Assembly (NCBI RefSeq): GCF_003605735.1
Contig: NZ_QXTJ01000039.1
Span: 241,410-291,543, forward strand
Origin: Pseudomonas sp. LS-2
GTDB taxonomy: Bacteria > Pseudomonadota > Gammaproteobacteria > Pseudomonadales > Pseudomonadaceae
Direction of reading: 5' to 3'
DNA: 50,134 nucleotides
Under the pieces are notes generated by a model that was given only the letters and a program-made list of their open reading frames with translations, searched no databases and had not been told where the DNA came from. Positions 25,410-34,522 of this stretch are shown one piece after another. A program made the translations under genes and the position numbers. Within the stretch, counting starts at the first letter, position 1, and each line of letters starts with the position of its first letter.

Positions 25410-25556
25410 GCGTTTGTTTTCCCCTGTTACATGATCGTTGTCGACTCAATCGCCAAACGCAGTGATAGAGCTGTTTTCCCACTTGACTCGCCGACACCAA
25501 AAAAGACGCGTCAGCCCAGGCTGATGACGAGAAGAAAACACCTAAGGAGTCCAACC

Positions 25557-26504
25557 ATGAAAGGTTCACACAAGCTTTTGCTGGGCGTTGCGCTGAGTCT
25601 GCCCATGCTGGCCCAGGCCGCAGAGCCCGCGGCCTGTCAGACGGTCAATTTTTCCGATGTAGGCTGGACCGATATCACCGCAACGACCGCCACCACCAGC
25701 GTCGTTCTCCAGTCGCTTGGCTACAAGACCAAGACCACCATGATTTCCGTGCCCGTGACTTACAAGTCGCTGGCTGATGGCAAAAACATGGACGTGTTCC
25801 TCGGCAACTGGATGCCGACCATGGAAAACGACATCAAGCCTTACCGTGACGCCGGCACTGTCGAAGTGGTGCGGACCAACCTCACGGGCGCCAAATACAC
25901 CCTGGCCGTTCCGCAAGCGCTGTACGACAAAGGCCTGCACGATTTCGCCGACATCGCCAAATTCAAGAAAGAACTCGACGGCAAGATCTACGGCATCGAG
26001 CCCGGCAACGACGGCAACCGTCTGATCCAGAGCATGATCGACAAAGACGCCTTCGGCCTGAAAACCGCCGGTTTCAAAATGGTCGAGTCGAGTGAAGCCG
26101 GCATGCTCTCCCAAGTCGATCGCGCCTCCAAACGTGACACCGCCGTGGTATTCCTCGGCTGGGCACCGCACCCGATGAACAAGCGCTTCAAGATCCAGTA
26201 CCTGACCGGCGGAGACGACTTCTTCGGCCCTGACTTCGGCGCCGCGACCGTCGCGACCAACACTCGCAAGGGTTACTCGGCCGAGTGCAGCAACGTCGGT
26301 CAGTTGTTGAAGAACCTGGAATTCACCGTCGACATGGAAAGCGAACTGATGGGCAACATTCTTGACGACAAGATGAAGCCTGAAGCAGCCGCCAAGGCAT
26401 GGCTGAAAAAACACCCTCAAGTACTCGACACCTGGCTGGCGGGTGTTACCACAGTGGACGGTAAACCTGGCCTGGAAGCCGCTAAAGCCGAGCTGACGAA
26501 GTAA
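25557..26504 (+). CDS. cbcX: Choline/quaternary-amine ABC transporter periplasmic substrate-binding protein
   Basis: A 315-residue ProX/OpuAC-type binding protein. A signal peptide (residues about 1-22, MKGSHKLLLGVALSLPMLAQAA) is followed by the mature EPAACQTVNF. Aromatic residues in the VFLGNWMPTMEND and VFLGWAPHPMN segments are where this family cages trimethylammonium groups. The ATG at 25557 has AAGGAG seven bases upstream. In P. aeruginosa CbcX delivers choline to the CbcWV transporter. It is first in cbcXWV, divergent from sdaB. Confidence 0.94.
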   Translation: MKGSHKLLLGVALSLPMLAQAAEPAACQTVNFSDVGWTDITATTATTSVVLQSLGYKTKTTMISVPVTYKSLADGKNMDVFLGNWMPTMENDIKPYRDAGTVEVVRTNLTGAKYTLAVPQALYDKGLHDFADIAKFKKELDGKIYGIEPGNDGNRLIQSMIDKDAFGLKTAGFKMVESSEAGMLSQVDRASKRDTAVVFLGWAPHPMNKRFKIQYLTGGDDFFGPDFGAATVATNTRKGYSAECSNVGQLLKNLEFTVDMESELMGNILDDKMKPEAAAKAWLKKHPQVLDTWLAGVTTVDGKPGLEAAKAELTK

Positions 26505-26513
26505 CTCGACAGG

Positions 26514-26533
26514 CAGGCGGGTCCGCCCGCCTG
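26514..26533 (+). other. Intercistronic hairpin between cbcX and cbcW
   Basis: CAGGCGGG pairs with CCCGCCTG around TCCG, starting ten bases after the cbcX stop. As in other transport operons, it probably protects the binding-protein mRNA end and lowers read-through into the permease gene. Confidence 0.7.
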
Positions 26534-26571
26534 TTGTCCTCTTTTCATCCCGCACGCGGACAATCGATATC

Positions 26572-27417
26572 ATGCTGACTGATCATAAAATCCCCCTAGG
26601 CCAGTACATCGCAGGCTTTGTCGACTGGCTGACCCAACACGGCGCCAGCACCTTCGACGCCATTGCCTCGTCACTGGAAGCCATGATCCACGGACTGACC
26701 TCGGGTCTGACCTGGTTCAACCCTTTTGTCCTGATCGGCCTGATAGCTCTGCTTGCCCATTACATTCAGCGCAAATGGGGCCTGACCGCCTTCGTCATCA
26801 TTTCGTTTCTGTTGATCCTGAACCTGGGGTATTGGCAGGAAACCATGGAAACCCTGGCCCAGGTGCTGTTCGCCACCCTGGTCTGCGTCGTGATCGGCGT
26901 GCCGCTTGGCATCGTCGCCGCGCACAAGCCGATGTTTTACACCTGCATGCGTCCGGTTCTTGACCTCATGCAGACCGTACCGACTTTCGTTTACCTGATT
27001 CCAACCCTGACCCTCTTCGGGCTGGGCGTGGTACCGGGTCTGATTTCGACGGTGGTGTTTGCGATTGCCGCACCCATCCGACTGACCTACCTGGGCATCT
27101 GCGATGTCCCGCAAGAACTGCTCGACGCCGGCAAGGCCTTCGGCTGCTCCCGCCGTCAACTGCTGTCCCGAATCGAACTGCCCCACGCCATGCCAAGCAT
27201 CGCGGCCGGTATCACCCAGTGCATCATGCTGTCGCTGTCGATGGTGGTGATTGCAGCGCTGGTTGGCGCCGACGGCCTGGGCAAACCCGTGGTCAACGCA
27301 CTGAACACTGCTGATATCGCTCTAGGCTTCGAAGCAGGCCTGGCGATCGTATTGCTGGCGATCATGCTCGACCGTATCTGCAAACAACCCGACGCTAAAG
27401 TGAGGGCCGACGCATGA
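26572..27417 (+). CDS. cbcW: Choline/quaternary-amine ABC transporter permease
   Basis: A 281-residue inner-membrane permease of the ProW/OpuAB type with about six to seven hydrophobic spans and the cytoplasmic EAA-like loop CDVPQELLDAGKAFGCSRRQ (about 180-200) that docks the ATPase. Its last codons overlap cbcV by four bases (ATGA), so subunit translation is coupled. The Shine-Dalgarno before its ATG is weak, consistent with lower expression than cbcX. Confidence 0.94.
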   Translation: MLTDHKIPLGQYIAGFVDWLTQHGASTFDAIASSLEAMIHGLTSGLTWFNPFVLIGLIALLAHYIQRKWGLTAFVIISFLLILNLGYWQETMETLAQVLFATLVCVVIGVPLGIVAAHKPMFYTCMRPVLDLMQTVPTFVYLIPTLTLFGLGVVPGLISTVVFAIAAPIRLTYLGICDVPQELLDAGKAFGCSRRQLLSRIELPHAMPSIAAGITQCIMLSLSMVVIAALVGADGLGKPVVNALNTADIALGFEAGLAIVLLAIMLDRICKQPDAKVRADA

Positions 27418-28595
27418 GCATCATCAAATTCGACCAGGTAGACGTCGTCTTCTCCAAAGACCCGCGTGAAGCTCTCAAGCTCCTGGATCAGGGCCTCGCG
27501 CGGCCAGAAATCCTGAAAAAAACCGGCCAGATCGTGGGCGTGGAAAAAGCCAGTCTGGAGGTCAATAAAGGCGAAATCTGTGTATTGATGGGCTTGTCGG
27601 GCTCAGGCAAATCCAGCCTCCTGCGCTGCATCAACGGGTTGAACACGGTCAGTCGGGGCTCGCTGTTCGTCGAGCACGAAGGCAAGCAGATCAACATCGC
27701 CAACTGCACCCCGGCAGAACTGAAGATGATGCGCACCAAGCGCATCGCCATGGTGTTCCAGAAGTTCGCCTTGATGCCATGGCTGACCGTTCGCGAGAAC
27801 ATCAGCTTCGGTCTGGAAATGCAGGGTCGTCCCGAGAAAGAGCGCCGCCAGTTGGTGGACGAAAAGCTCGAACTGGTGGGCCTGACGCAGTGGCGCAACA
27901 AGAAGCCCGACGAACTTTCCGGCGGTATGCAGCAACGTGTCGGCCTGGCGCGCGCACTGGCAATGGACGCCGACATTCTGCTGATGGACGAACCGTTCTC
28001 CGCACTTGACCCACTGATTCGTCAGGGTCTGCAGGACGAGTTGCTCGCGTTGCAGAAGAAACTGAGCAAGACCATCGTGTTCGTGAGCCACGACCTGGAC
28101 GAAGCCCTCAAGCTCGGCACCCGGATCGCGATCATGAAAGACGGCCGGATCATTCAGTACAGCGTGCCGGAAGAGATCGTCCTGAATCCTGCGGACGAAT
28201 ACGTGCGTACCTTCGTCGCTCATACCAATCCGCTCAACGTGCTGTGCGGTCGCAGCCTGATGCGTCCGATCACCGATTGCACCCGCATCAACGGCTCTCA
28301 AGTATGCCTGGATCCGGGCGACGATTCGTGGATCGACCTGGCCGATGGCAACACCATCAAAGGCCTGCGTCAGCACGGCGCCGCTGTCGACCTGCAAAGC
28401 TGGGAACCGGGCCAGGCCGTCGAGAACCTGGGCCGCCGACCAACAGTCGTGCACTCGGACATCGGCATGCGCGATGCGCTGCAGATCCGCTATCACACCG
28501 GTAACAAGCTGATGCTGCAAGAGAACAACCAGTTGGTGGGGATTCTGGGCGACAGCGAGCTCTATCACGCATTGCTCGGCAAGAATCACGGTTGA
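27414..28595 (+). CDS. cbcV: Choline/quaternary-amine ABC transporter ATP-binding protein
   Basis: A 393-residue ATPase of the ProV/OpuAA family. Walker A is GLSGSGKSS (60-68), the signature is LSGGMQQRVGLARAL, Walker B is ILLMDEPFSALDP, and the switch histidine is in VFVSHDLDEAL. About 120 residues after the nucleotide-binding domain form a regulatory extension in the place of the tandem CBS domains of ProV. It energises uptake of choline, betaine and carnitine through CbcW. Confidence 0.95.
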   Translation: MSIIKFDQVDVVFSKDPREALKLLDQGLARPEILKKTGQIVGVEKASLEVNKGEICVLMGLSGSGKSSLLRCINGLNTVSRGSLFVEHEGKQINIANCTPAELKMMRTKRIAMVFQKFALMPWLTVRENISFGLEMQGRPEKERRQLVDEKLELVGLTQWRNKKPDELSGGMQQRVGLARALAMDADILLMDEPFSALDPLIRQGLQDELLALQKKLSKTIVFVSHDLDEALKLGTRIAIMKDGRIIQYSVPEEIVLNPADEYVRTFVAHTNPLNVLCGRSLMRPITDCTRINGSQVCLDPGDDSWIDLADGNTIKGLRQHGAAVDLQSWEPGQAVENLGRRPTVVHSDIGMRDALQIRYHTGNKLMLQENNQLVGILGDSELYHALLGKNHG

Positions 28596-28637
28596 TCGCA
28601 ACACACGCTTAACGCAATACCTGCAGATCTGATCGTT

Positions 28638-28749
28638 CTGATCGTTCCCACGCTCCGCGTGGGAATGCATCTCGGGACGCTCCGCGTCCCACGGTATGAC
28701 GCGGAGCGTCAGGGGCGGCATTCCCACGCAGAGCGTGAGGAACGATCAG
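28638..28749. repeat. REP-like composite, family C (GATCGTTCCCACGCTCCGCG)
   Basis: Outer imperfect arms at 28638-28668 and 28718-28749, each with an internal palindrome such as CACGCTCCGCGTG, plus the inner palindrome GGGACGCTCCGCGTCCC (28674-28690). It fills most of the cbcV-betI spacer (28596-28897), at the position of betT in P. aeruginosa. No other gene is seen there. Confidence 0.88.
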
Positions 28750-28814
28750 CATAGGATCCGGCCTCGCAGAAGTTGCCGTTTACAGCCTTTGCGCACGCCC
28801 ATCTTTTTTTGTTG

Positions 28815-28844
28815 ATTGAACGTTCAATTAAAAAGCACTAGACT
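28815..28844 (+). promoter_or_regulatory. betIBA promoter with BetI-type operator
   Basis: The perfect palindrome ATTGAACGTTCAAT (28815-28828) overlaps a -35 box TTGAAC (28816-28821), which is 17 bp from a -10 box TAGACT (28839-28844). BetI repressors are released by choline, so binding here would block RNA polymerase until choline is present. Confidence 0.75.
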
Positions 28845-28897
28845 GGAGGCCGTTTTTCAGTCACTCACGTTCACTCGGCGAGCCAAGGAGACTCCAG

Positions 28898-29491
28898 ATG
28901 CCCAAGGTCGGTATGCAACCCATTCGTCGTCAGCAGCTGATTCAGGCCACGCTTTCGGCGGTCGATCAGGTCGGGATGGGGGATGCGAGCATCGCGCTGA
29001 TCGCCAAACTGGCGGGCGTCTCCAACGGCATCATCAGTCACTACTTTCAGGACAAGAACGGCCTGATCGCAGCGACCATGCGCCACCTGATGAATGCACT
29101 GATCATCAACGTCGCCGAGCGCCGCCAGGCCCTGACCGACGACAGCCCCCGGGCGCATCTGAAAGTCATCATCGAGGGCAACTTCGACGCCAGCCAGGTC
29201 AACGGCCCGGCGATGAAAACCTGGTTGGCCTTCTGGGCGACCAGCATGCACTCGCCGCCGCTGCACCGCTTACAGCGGATCAACGATCACCGCCTGTATT
29301 CGAACCTGTGCTGCCAGTTCCGCCGCGTGCTGACCCTGGATGACGCACGCACCGCTGCCCGCGGTCTGGCCGCGCTGATCGACGGCCTGTGGCTACGCGG
29401 CGCGCTTTCCGGCGACGCCTTCGATACCGAGCAGGCGCAACAGATCGCCTTCGAATACATGGATCTCCAATTGGCAAAAGCGGTGAGCTGA
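28898..29491 (+). CDS. betI: TetR-family choline-responsive repressor
   Basis: A 197-residue repressor of the bet operon. The N-terminal helix-turn-helix (about 25-50, SIALIAKLAGVSNGIISHYF) and the all-helical ligand domain are typical of BetI. The start MPKVGMQPIRRQQLIQATL matches the family, with GGAG nearby. It is the first gene of betIBA and lies 54 bp downstream of a palindromic operator overlapping its own promoter, indicating autoregulation. Confidence 0.95.
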   Translation: MPKVGMQPIRRQQLIQATLSAVDQVGMGDASIALIAKLAGVSNGIISHYFQDKNGLIAATMRHLMNALIINVAERRQALTDDSPRAHLKVIIEGNFDASQVNGPAMKTWLAFWATSMHSPPLHRLQRINDHRLYSNLCCQFRRVLTLDDARTAARGLAALIDGLWLRGALSGDAFDTEQAQQIAFEYMDLQLAKAVS

Positions 29492-29565
29492 AGCCGCCGC
29501 ACAATGTTCGATGTGGCGCTCGGCGCACTCGATCAATGCCATTCACAGACAACCGCGAGGACTTT

Positions 29566-31038
29566 ATGGCCCGTTTCGAATTGCAAAAACTCTACATTGA
29601 CGGTGGTTACGTCGACGCCAGCAGCGACGCGACCTTCGAAGCCATCAACCCGGCCAATGGCGAAGTGCTCGCCAAGGTCCAGCGAGCCACTGAAGCTGAC
29701 GTCGAACGCGCTGTCGTCAGTGCCGAAAAAGGCCAGAAAATCTGGGCTGCAATGACCGCCATGGAGCGCTCCCGCGTTCTGCGTCGCGCCGTCGATATCC
29801 TGCGCGAGCGCAACGACGAGCTGGCCGCGCTCGAAACCCTGGACACCGGCAAATCAATCTCTGAAACCAAATACGTCGACATCGTCACTGGCGCCGATGT
29901 TCTGGAGTATTACGCTGGTCTGGTCCCGGCCATCGAAGGCGAGCAGATTCCGCTGCGCACGTCTTCCTTCGTTTACACCCGCCGCGAGCCACTGGGCGTC
30001 ACCGTCGGTATTGGCGCCTGGAACTACCCGATCCAGATCGCCCTGTGGAAATCTGCGCCTGCGCTGGCTGCGGGCAACGCCATGATTTTCAAACCGAGCG
30101 AAGTCACCTCGCTGACCACGCTGAAACTGGCTGAGATCTACACCGAAGCCGGTCTTCCGGATGGCGTGTTCAACGTGTTGACCGGTAGCGGTCGCGAAGT
30201 TGGCACCTGGCTGACCGAGCACCCACGCATCGAGAAAGTCTCGTTCACTGGCGGCACCGATACCGGCAAGAAAGTCATGGGCAGCGCTTCGAGTTCGTCG
30301 CTCAAGGAAGTGACCATGGAGCTGGGCGGCAAGTCCCCGTTGATCATCTTCGACGACGCCGATCTGGATCGCGCCGCGGACATCGCGATGATGGCTAACT
30401 TCTATAGCTCCGGTCAGGTCTGCACCAACGGTACTCGCGTGTTCGTGCCGAGCGCATTGAAAGCGGCGTTCGAGGCGAAGATCCTGGAGCGCGTCAAACG
30501 CATCCGTGTCGGCAACCCGGAAGACGACAACACCAACTTCGGCCCCTTGGTGAGCTTCGCCCACATGGAAAGCGTGCTGGGCTACATCGCCAAGGGCAAG
30601 GAAGAGGGCGCGCGTCTGTTGATCGGCGGTGATCGCATGACCGACGGCGACTTCGCCAAGGGTGCGTTCGTTGCGCCGACCGTGTTCACCGACTGCACCG
30701 ACGAGATGACCATCGTCAAAGAAGAGATCTTCGGCCCGGTGATGAGCATCCTCAGCTACGAGTCCGAAGATGAAGTGATCCGCCGCGCCAACGACACCGA
30801 GTTCGGTCTGGCCGCCGGTATCGTCACTCGCGACATCAACCGCGCCCATCGCGTGATCCATCAGCTGGAAGCCGGTATCTGCTGGATCAACGCCTGGGGC
30901 GAGTCCGACGCGAAGATGCCGGTAGGTGGTTACAAGCAATCAGGCGTCGGCCGCGAGAACGGCATCAGCTCGCTGGCGCAGTACACGCGGATCAAATCGG
31001 TACAGGTCGAGCTGGGCGATTACGCGTCGGTTTTCTAA
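29566..31038 (+). CDS. betB: Betaine aldehyde dehydrogenase
   Basis: This 490-residue NAD(P)+-dependent dehydrogenase oxidises betaine aldehyde to glycine betaine. The catalytic Cys286 lies in SSGQVCTNG and the catalytic Glu in MELGGKSPL; the cofactor motif is FTGGTDTGK. The ATG at 29566 with GAGGA upstream begins MARFELQKLYIDGGY; the frame is open upstream through the betI gap without similarity. It lies 74 bp after betI. Confidence 0.97.
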   Translation: MARFELQKLYIDGGYVDASSDATFEAINPANGEVLAKVQRATEADVERAVVSAEKGQKIWAAMTAMERSRVLRRAVDILRERNDELAALETLDTGKSISETKYVDIVTGADVLEYYAGLVPAIEGEQIPLRTSSFVYTRREPLGVTVGIGAWNYPIQIALWKSAPALAAGNAMIFKPSEVTSLTTLKLAEIYTEAGLPDGVFNVLTGSGREVGTWLTEHPRIEKVSFTGGTDTGKKVMGSASSSSLKEVTMELGGKSPLIIFDDADLDRAADIAMMANFYSSGQVCTNGTRVFVPSALKAAFEAKILERVKRIRVGNPEDDNTNFGPLVSFAHMESVLGYIAKGKEEGARLLIGGDRMTDGDFAKGAFVAPTVFTDCTDEMTIVKEEIFGPVMSILSYESEDEVIRRANDTEFGLAAGIVTRDINRAHRVIHQLEAGICWINAWGESDAKMPVGGYKQSGVGRENGISSLAQYTRIKSVQVELGDYASVF

Positions 31039-31061
31039 AGCCCTACGCCTACACCCAAAAC

Positions 31062-31148
31062 TGTAGGAGTGAGCTTGCTCGCGATAGCGTCGGCACATTC
31101 AACATCTTTGTCCGACACACTGCAGTCGCGAGCAAGCTCACTCCTACA
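31062..31148. repeat. REP doublet, variant of family A (GTAGGAGTGAGCTTGCTCGC)
   Basis: Perfect 23-bp arms (31062-31084, 31126-31148). The bases that differ from the family-A core change in matched pairs, so the arms remain fully complementary. It occupies most of the 148-bp gap between betB and betA, inside the operon. Confidence 0.9.
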
Positions 31149-31186
31149 TGGAATTTCCCGGCTCCACTTTCTGAACGGAGGATTTC

Positions 31187-32890
31187 ATGCCTCAGAAATT
31201 CGATTACATCATCATCGGCGCAGGCTCGGCCGGTAATACCCTGGCGGCCCGTCTCACCGAAGACGCGGGCGTCACCGTCCTGTTGCTCGAAGCCGGCGGC
31301 CCGGACTACCGCGCCGACTTCCGCACGCAAATGCCTGCCGCGCTGGCGTTCCCGCTGCAGGGCCGTCGCTACAACTGGGCCTACGAGACCGAGCCAGAGC
31401 CACATATGAACAACCGCAGGATGGAATGCGGTCGCGGCAAGGGCCTGGGCGGTTCATCGCTGATCAACGGCATGTGCTACATCCGCGGCAACGCCATGGA
31501 CTATGACGGCTGGGCAAAGCTGCCCGGTCTGGAAGACTGGAGCTATCTGGACTGCCTGCCGTATTTCCGCAAGGCAGAGACCCGCGACATCGGCCCCAAC
31601 GATTACCACGGTGGTGAAGGCCCGGTCAGCGTAACCACGCCCAAAGCCGGCAATAACCCGCTGTTCCACGCAATGGTCGAGGCGGGCGTGCAGGCGGGGT
31701 ATCCGCGCACCGACGACCTCAATGGATATCAGCAGGAAGGCTTCGGCCCGATGGACCGCACGGTCACCCCGAACGGCCGTCGTGCCAGTACCGCGCGCGG
31801 GTATCTGGATGAAGCCAAGAAGCGTTCGACCCTGACCATCGTCACCCACGCGTTGACCGATCGCATCCTGTTCGAGGGCAAGCGTGCGGTAGGCGTGGCG
31901 TATCTGGTCGGCGACAGCGACACCCGCGTCGAAGCCCGTGCGCGCAAAGAAGTTCTGCTGTGCAGCGGCGCGATCGCGTCGCCGCAGATCCTGCAACGCT
32001 CCGGCGTCGGCCCTGCCGCGCTGCTGAACAAGCTCGACATTCCGGTGGTTCACGACCTACCGGGCGTCGGCGAAAACCTCCAGGACCACCTGGAGATGTA
32101 CCTGCAATACGCCTGCAAGGAACCGGTCTCTCTGTACCCTTCCCTGCTCTGGTGGAACCAGCCGGCCATCGGTGCCAAATGGCTGTTCCTGGGCAAAGGC
32201 ATCGGCGCCAGCAACCAGTTCGAAGCCGGCGGTTTCATTCGCTCCCGCGAAGAATTCGAGTGGCCGAACATTCAGTACCATTTCCTGCCGGTGGCGATTA
32301 ATTACAACGGCAGCAATGGCGTGAAAGAGCATGGGTTCCAGGCGCACGTCGGTTCGATGCGCTCGCCAAGCCGTGGCCACGTGCAGTTGAAGTCGAAGAA
32401 CCCGCGCGAGTACCCGAGCATCCTTTTCAACTACATGTCCACCGAGCAGGACTGGCAGGAATTCCGCGACGGCATCCGCCTGACCCGCGAGATCATGCAG
32501 CAGCCCGCGCTGGACAAATACCGGGGCCGCGAGATCAGCCCTGGCCTGGAAGTGCAGTCCGACGAGCAACTCGACCAGTTCGTCCGCGAGCACGCCGAGA
32601 CCGCGTTTCACCCCTCCTGCTCATGCAAGATGGGCACCGATGAAATGGCGGTGGTCGATCACGAGGGCCGCGTACATGGCATGCAGAGCCTGCGAGTGGT
32701 CGATGCCTCGATCATGCCGATCATCACCACCGGCAACCTGAACGCGCCAACGATCATGATCGCCGAGAAGATCGCCGACAGAATCCGTGGGCGTTCGCCA
32801 CTGCCACGCAGCACTGCCAAGTATTACGTGGCCGGAGATGCACCGGTGCGCGGCAAGCCAATGCGTGAGGTAGCTCCGGCTGCAAATTGA
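31187..32890 (+). CDS. betA: Choline dehydrogenase
   Basis: A 567-residue GMC-family flavoprotein oxidising choline to betaine aldehyde and passing electrons to the respiratory chain at the membrane. The FAD-binding motif is IIGAGSAGNTLAARL at the N-terminus, GMC signature 1 lies near GRGKGLGGSSLINGMCYIRG, and the catalytic His475 is in AFHPSCSCKMG, followed by GNLNAPTIMIAEK. GGAGG six bases before the ATG at 31187 is a strong ribosome-binding site. It is separated from betB by a REP doublet. Confidence 0.97.
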   Translation: MPQKFDYIIIGAGSAGNTLAARLTEDAGVTVLLLEAGGPDYRADFRTQMPAALAFPLQGRRYNWAYETEPEPHMNNRRMECGRGKGLGGSSLINGMCYIRGNAMDYDGWAKLPGLEDWSYLDCLPYFRKAETRDIGPNDYHGGEGPVSVTTPKAGNNPLFHAMVEAGVQAGYPRTDDLNGYQQEGFGPMDRTVTPNGRRASTARGYLDEAKKRSTLTIVTHALTDRILFEGKRAVGVAYLVGDSDTRVEARARKEVLLCSGAIASPQILQRSGVGPAALLNKLDIPVVHDLPGVGENLQDHLEMYLQYACKEPVSLYPSLLWWNQPAIGAKWLFLGKGIGASNQFEAGGFIRSREEFEWPNIQYHFLPVAINYNGSNGVKEHGFQAHVGSMRSPSRGHVQLKSKNPREYPSILFNYMSTEQDWQEFRDGIRLTREIMQQPALDKYRGREISPGLEVQSDEQLDQFVREHAETAFHPSCSCKMGTDEMAVVDHEGRVHGMQSLRVVDASIMPIITTGNLNAPTIMIAEKIADRIRGRSPLPRSTAKYYVAGDAPVRGKPMREVAPAAN

Positions 32891-32901
32891 CACCCCTTGG
32901 C

Positions 32902-32970
32902 CTGTAGCAGCACGGCTTGCGGCGGTAGCGGACCTGAGATCGCCTCCGCCGGCAAGCCGTGCTGCTACAG
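32902..32970. repeat. REP doublet, family B
   Basis: Arms 32902-32925 and 32946-32970 (GTAGCAGCACGGCTTGC... type), the left arm one base shorter. It starts twelve bases after the betA stop and may define the 3' end of the bet mRNA. Confidence 0.88.
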
Positions 32971-33079
32971 ATGCATGGCGTCGCTCAGGAGGTTGCTGGA
33001 CATCTGTCCCCCGCCGAACCGCTCAAGCGCGCTATGATTCGGACCGTTGCCCGTCCGAATCGCCAAGGAGTTTTCCTGC

Positions 33080-34522
33080 ATGTTCGACTTTTCCGCTCAA
33101 CTCAAACAGCGGTTTGCAGCCCTGCAGAGCAGCGCCCGTTTTTTCTCCCTGCGTTACGTCAAACAGACCAGTCAGCACCTGTCGGTCCGCAAAAACGTCC
33201 CTGAGCCGCCGCAACTGAGCACCGACGAAGGGGCGATGCTGACCGTGCGCATCAACGGCGTCGAGGCCTATGCGGCCACCAACGATATTTCGCAGCGTGG
33301 CTTGCAGGCCGCCCTCGAGCAGGCCGAATCGCTGGCCCGAATGCTCGCCCCGCACTCGTTGCTCGATCTTCGTGAACACGCCGTCGCCACCAGCCGCGCA
33401 GATTATCTGTCGCCGAACCTGACCAACGCTTTCCCCTCGCTGAGCGACTGCTATGCACTGCTGGGTAGCGAATCCGCGTCCGTGCCCAAAGACGAGCGTC
33501 TGGTTAACTGGCAGGTCAGCCTGGGCCTGGAAAACGTCGAGCAGATTTACCTGAACAGCGCCGGCGCCGAGATTCGTCAGGCCCAGCGCTTTGTCTTCCC
33601 GGGTCTCAGCGTCACGGCCTATGACGGCCAGGACAGCCAGACCCGTAGCCTGGGTCGTGAAAACTTCGGCCAACAGGGCGGCGCGGAAGTCATCACTTCC
33701 TGCGGCATCATCGGTGCTGCTTCCAATGTGGCCGATCAGGCGTTGCAACTGATCATGGCGCCGAACACGCCGGCCGGCCCGCGGGACCTGCTGCTGACGC
33801 CGGATCAGATGATCCTGCAGATCCACGAATCCATCGGCCACCCGCTGGAGCTGGACCGCATCCTGGGCGACGAGCGCAATTACGCCGGCACCAGCTTCGT
33901 CAAAGCCAGCGACTTCGGCACCCTGCGGTACGGCTCGGACCTGCTCAACGTGACGTTCGACCCCGAGATCCCCGAGCAACTGGCGAGCTACGGTTTCGAC
34001 GACGATGGCACCCCGGCCAGCAAGCAGTTCCTGATCAGGGACGGCATTCTCGAGCGGCCGTTGGGAGGCGCGCTGTCGCAGTACCGTTCCGGCATGGAAG
34101 GCGTGGCCAACAGCCGTGCATGCAGCTGGAACCGCGCACCCATCGACCGCATGGCGAACCTCAACATCGAACCGGGCGACAAGTCGATGGCGCAACTGAT
34201 CGGCGGCATCGAGCACGGCATTTTGATGAGCACCAACCGGTCATGGTCAATCGACGACGCGCGCAACAAATTCCAGTTCGGCTGCGAGTGGGGTCAGTTG
34301 ATCGAGAATGGCGAACTCAAGGGGGTGGTGAAGAACCCGAACTACCGGGCGATTTCCGCGCAATTCTGGCGCAACCTGAGCGCGGTCGGTGATGCCAGCA
34401 CTTTCAAGGTCCTGGGCACGCCGAACTGCGGCAAGGGCGAACCCAATCAGGTGGTGCGCGTCGGCCATGCTTCGCCCGCGTGTGTATTCGCCAATGTCGA
34501 TGTATTTGGAGGTGACGCCTGA
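33080..34522 (+). CDS. TldD-like metalloprotease subunit
   Basis: A 480-residue protein of the TldD/PmbA family with the zinc-site motif HESIGH (249-254, HExxxH), the feature that distinguishes TldD-type from PmbA-type partners. The start at 33080 has AAGGAG nine bases upstream and begins MFDFSAQLKQRF. Its stop overlaps the next gene by one base, so the two are co-translated like a TldD/TldE heterodimer. TldD/E complexes degrade leader or unfolded peptides; the substrate here is unknown. It is shorter and more divergent than the housekeeping tldD, so it is probably a paralogue. Confidence 0.85.
   Translation: MFDFSAQLKQRFAALQSSARFFSLRYVKQTSQHLSVRKNVPEPPQLSTDEGAMLTVRINGVEAYAATNDISQRGLQAALEQAESLARMLAPHSLLDLREHAVATSRADYLSPNLTNAFPSLSDCYALLGSESASVPKDERLVNWQVSLGLENVEQIYLNSAGAEIRQAQRFVFPGLSVTAYDGQDSQTRSLGRENFGQQGGAEVITSCGIIGAASNVADQALQLIMAPNTPAGPRDLLLTPDQMILQIHESIGHPLELDRILGDERNYAGTSFVKASDFGTLRYGSDLLNVTFDPEIPEQLASYGFDDDGTPASKQFLIRDGILERPLGGALSQYRSGMEGVANSRACSWNRAPIDRMANLNIEPGDKSMAQLIGGIEHGILMSTNRSWSIDDARNKFQFGCEWGQLIENGELKGVVKNPNYRAISAQFWRNLSAVGDASTFKVLGTPNCGKGEPNQVVRVGHASPACVFANVDVFGGDA

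Noticed and set aside
28816..29343. A 175-codon frame overlapping the betI promoter and gene
   Set aside because: It is Arg/Pro-rich out-of-frame reading of betI; the operator and promoter lie inside it.
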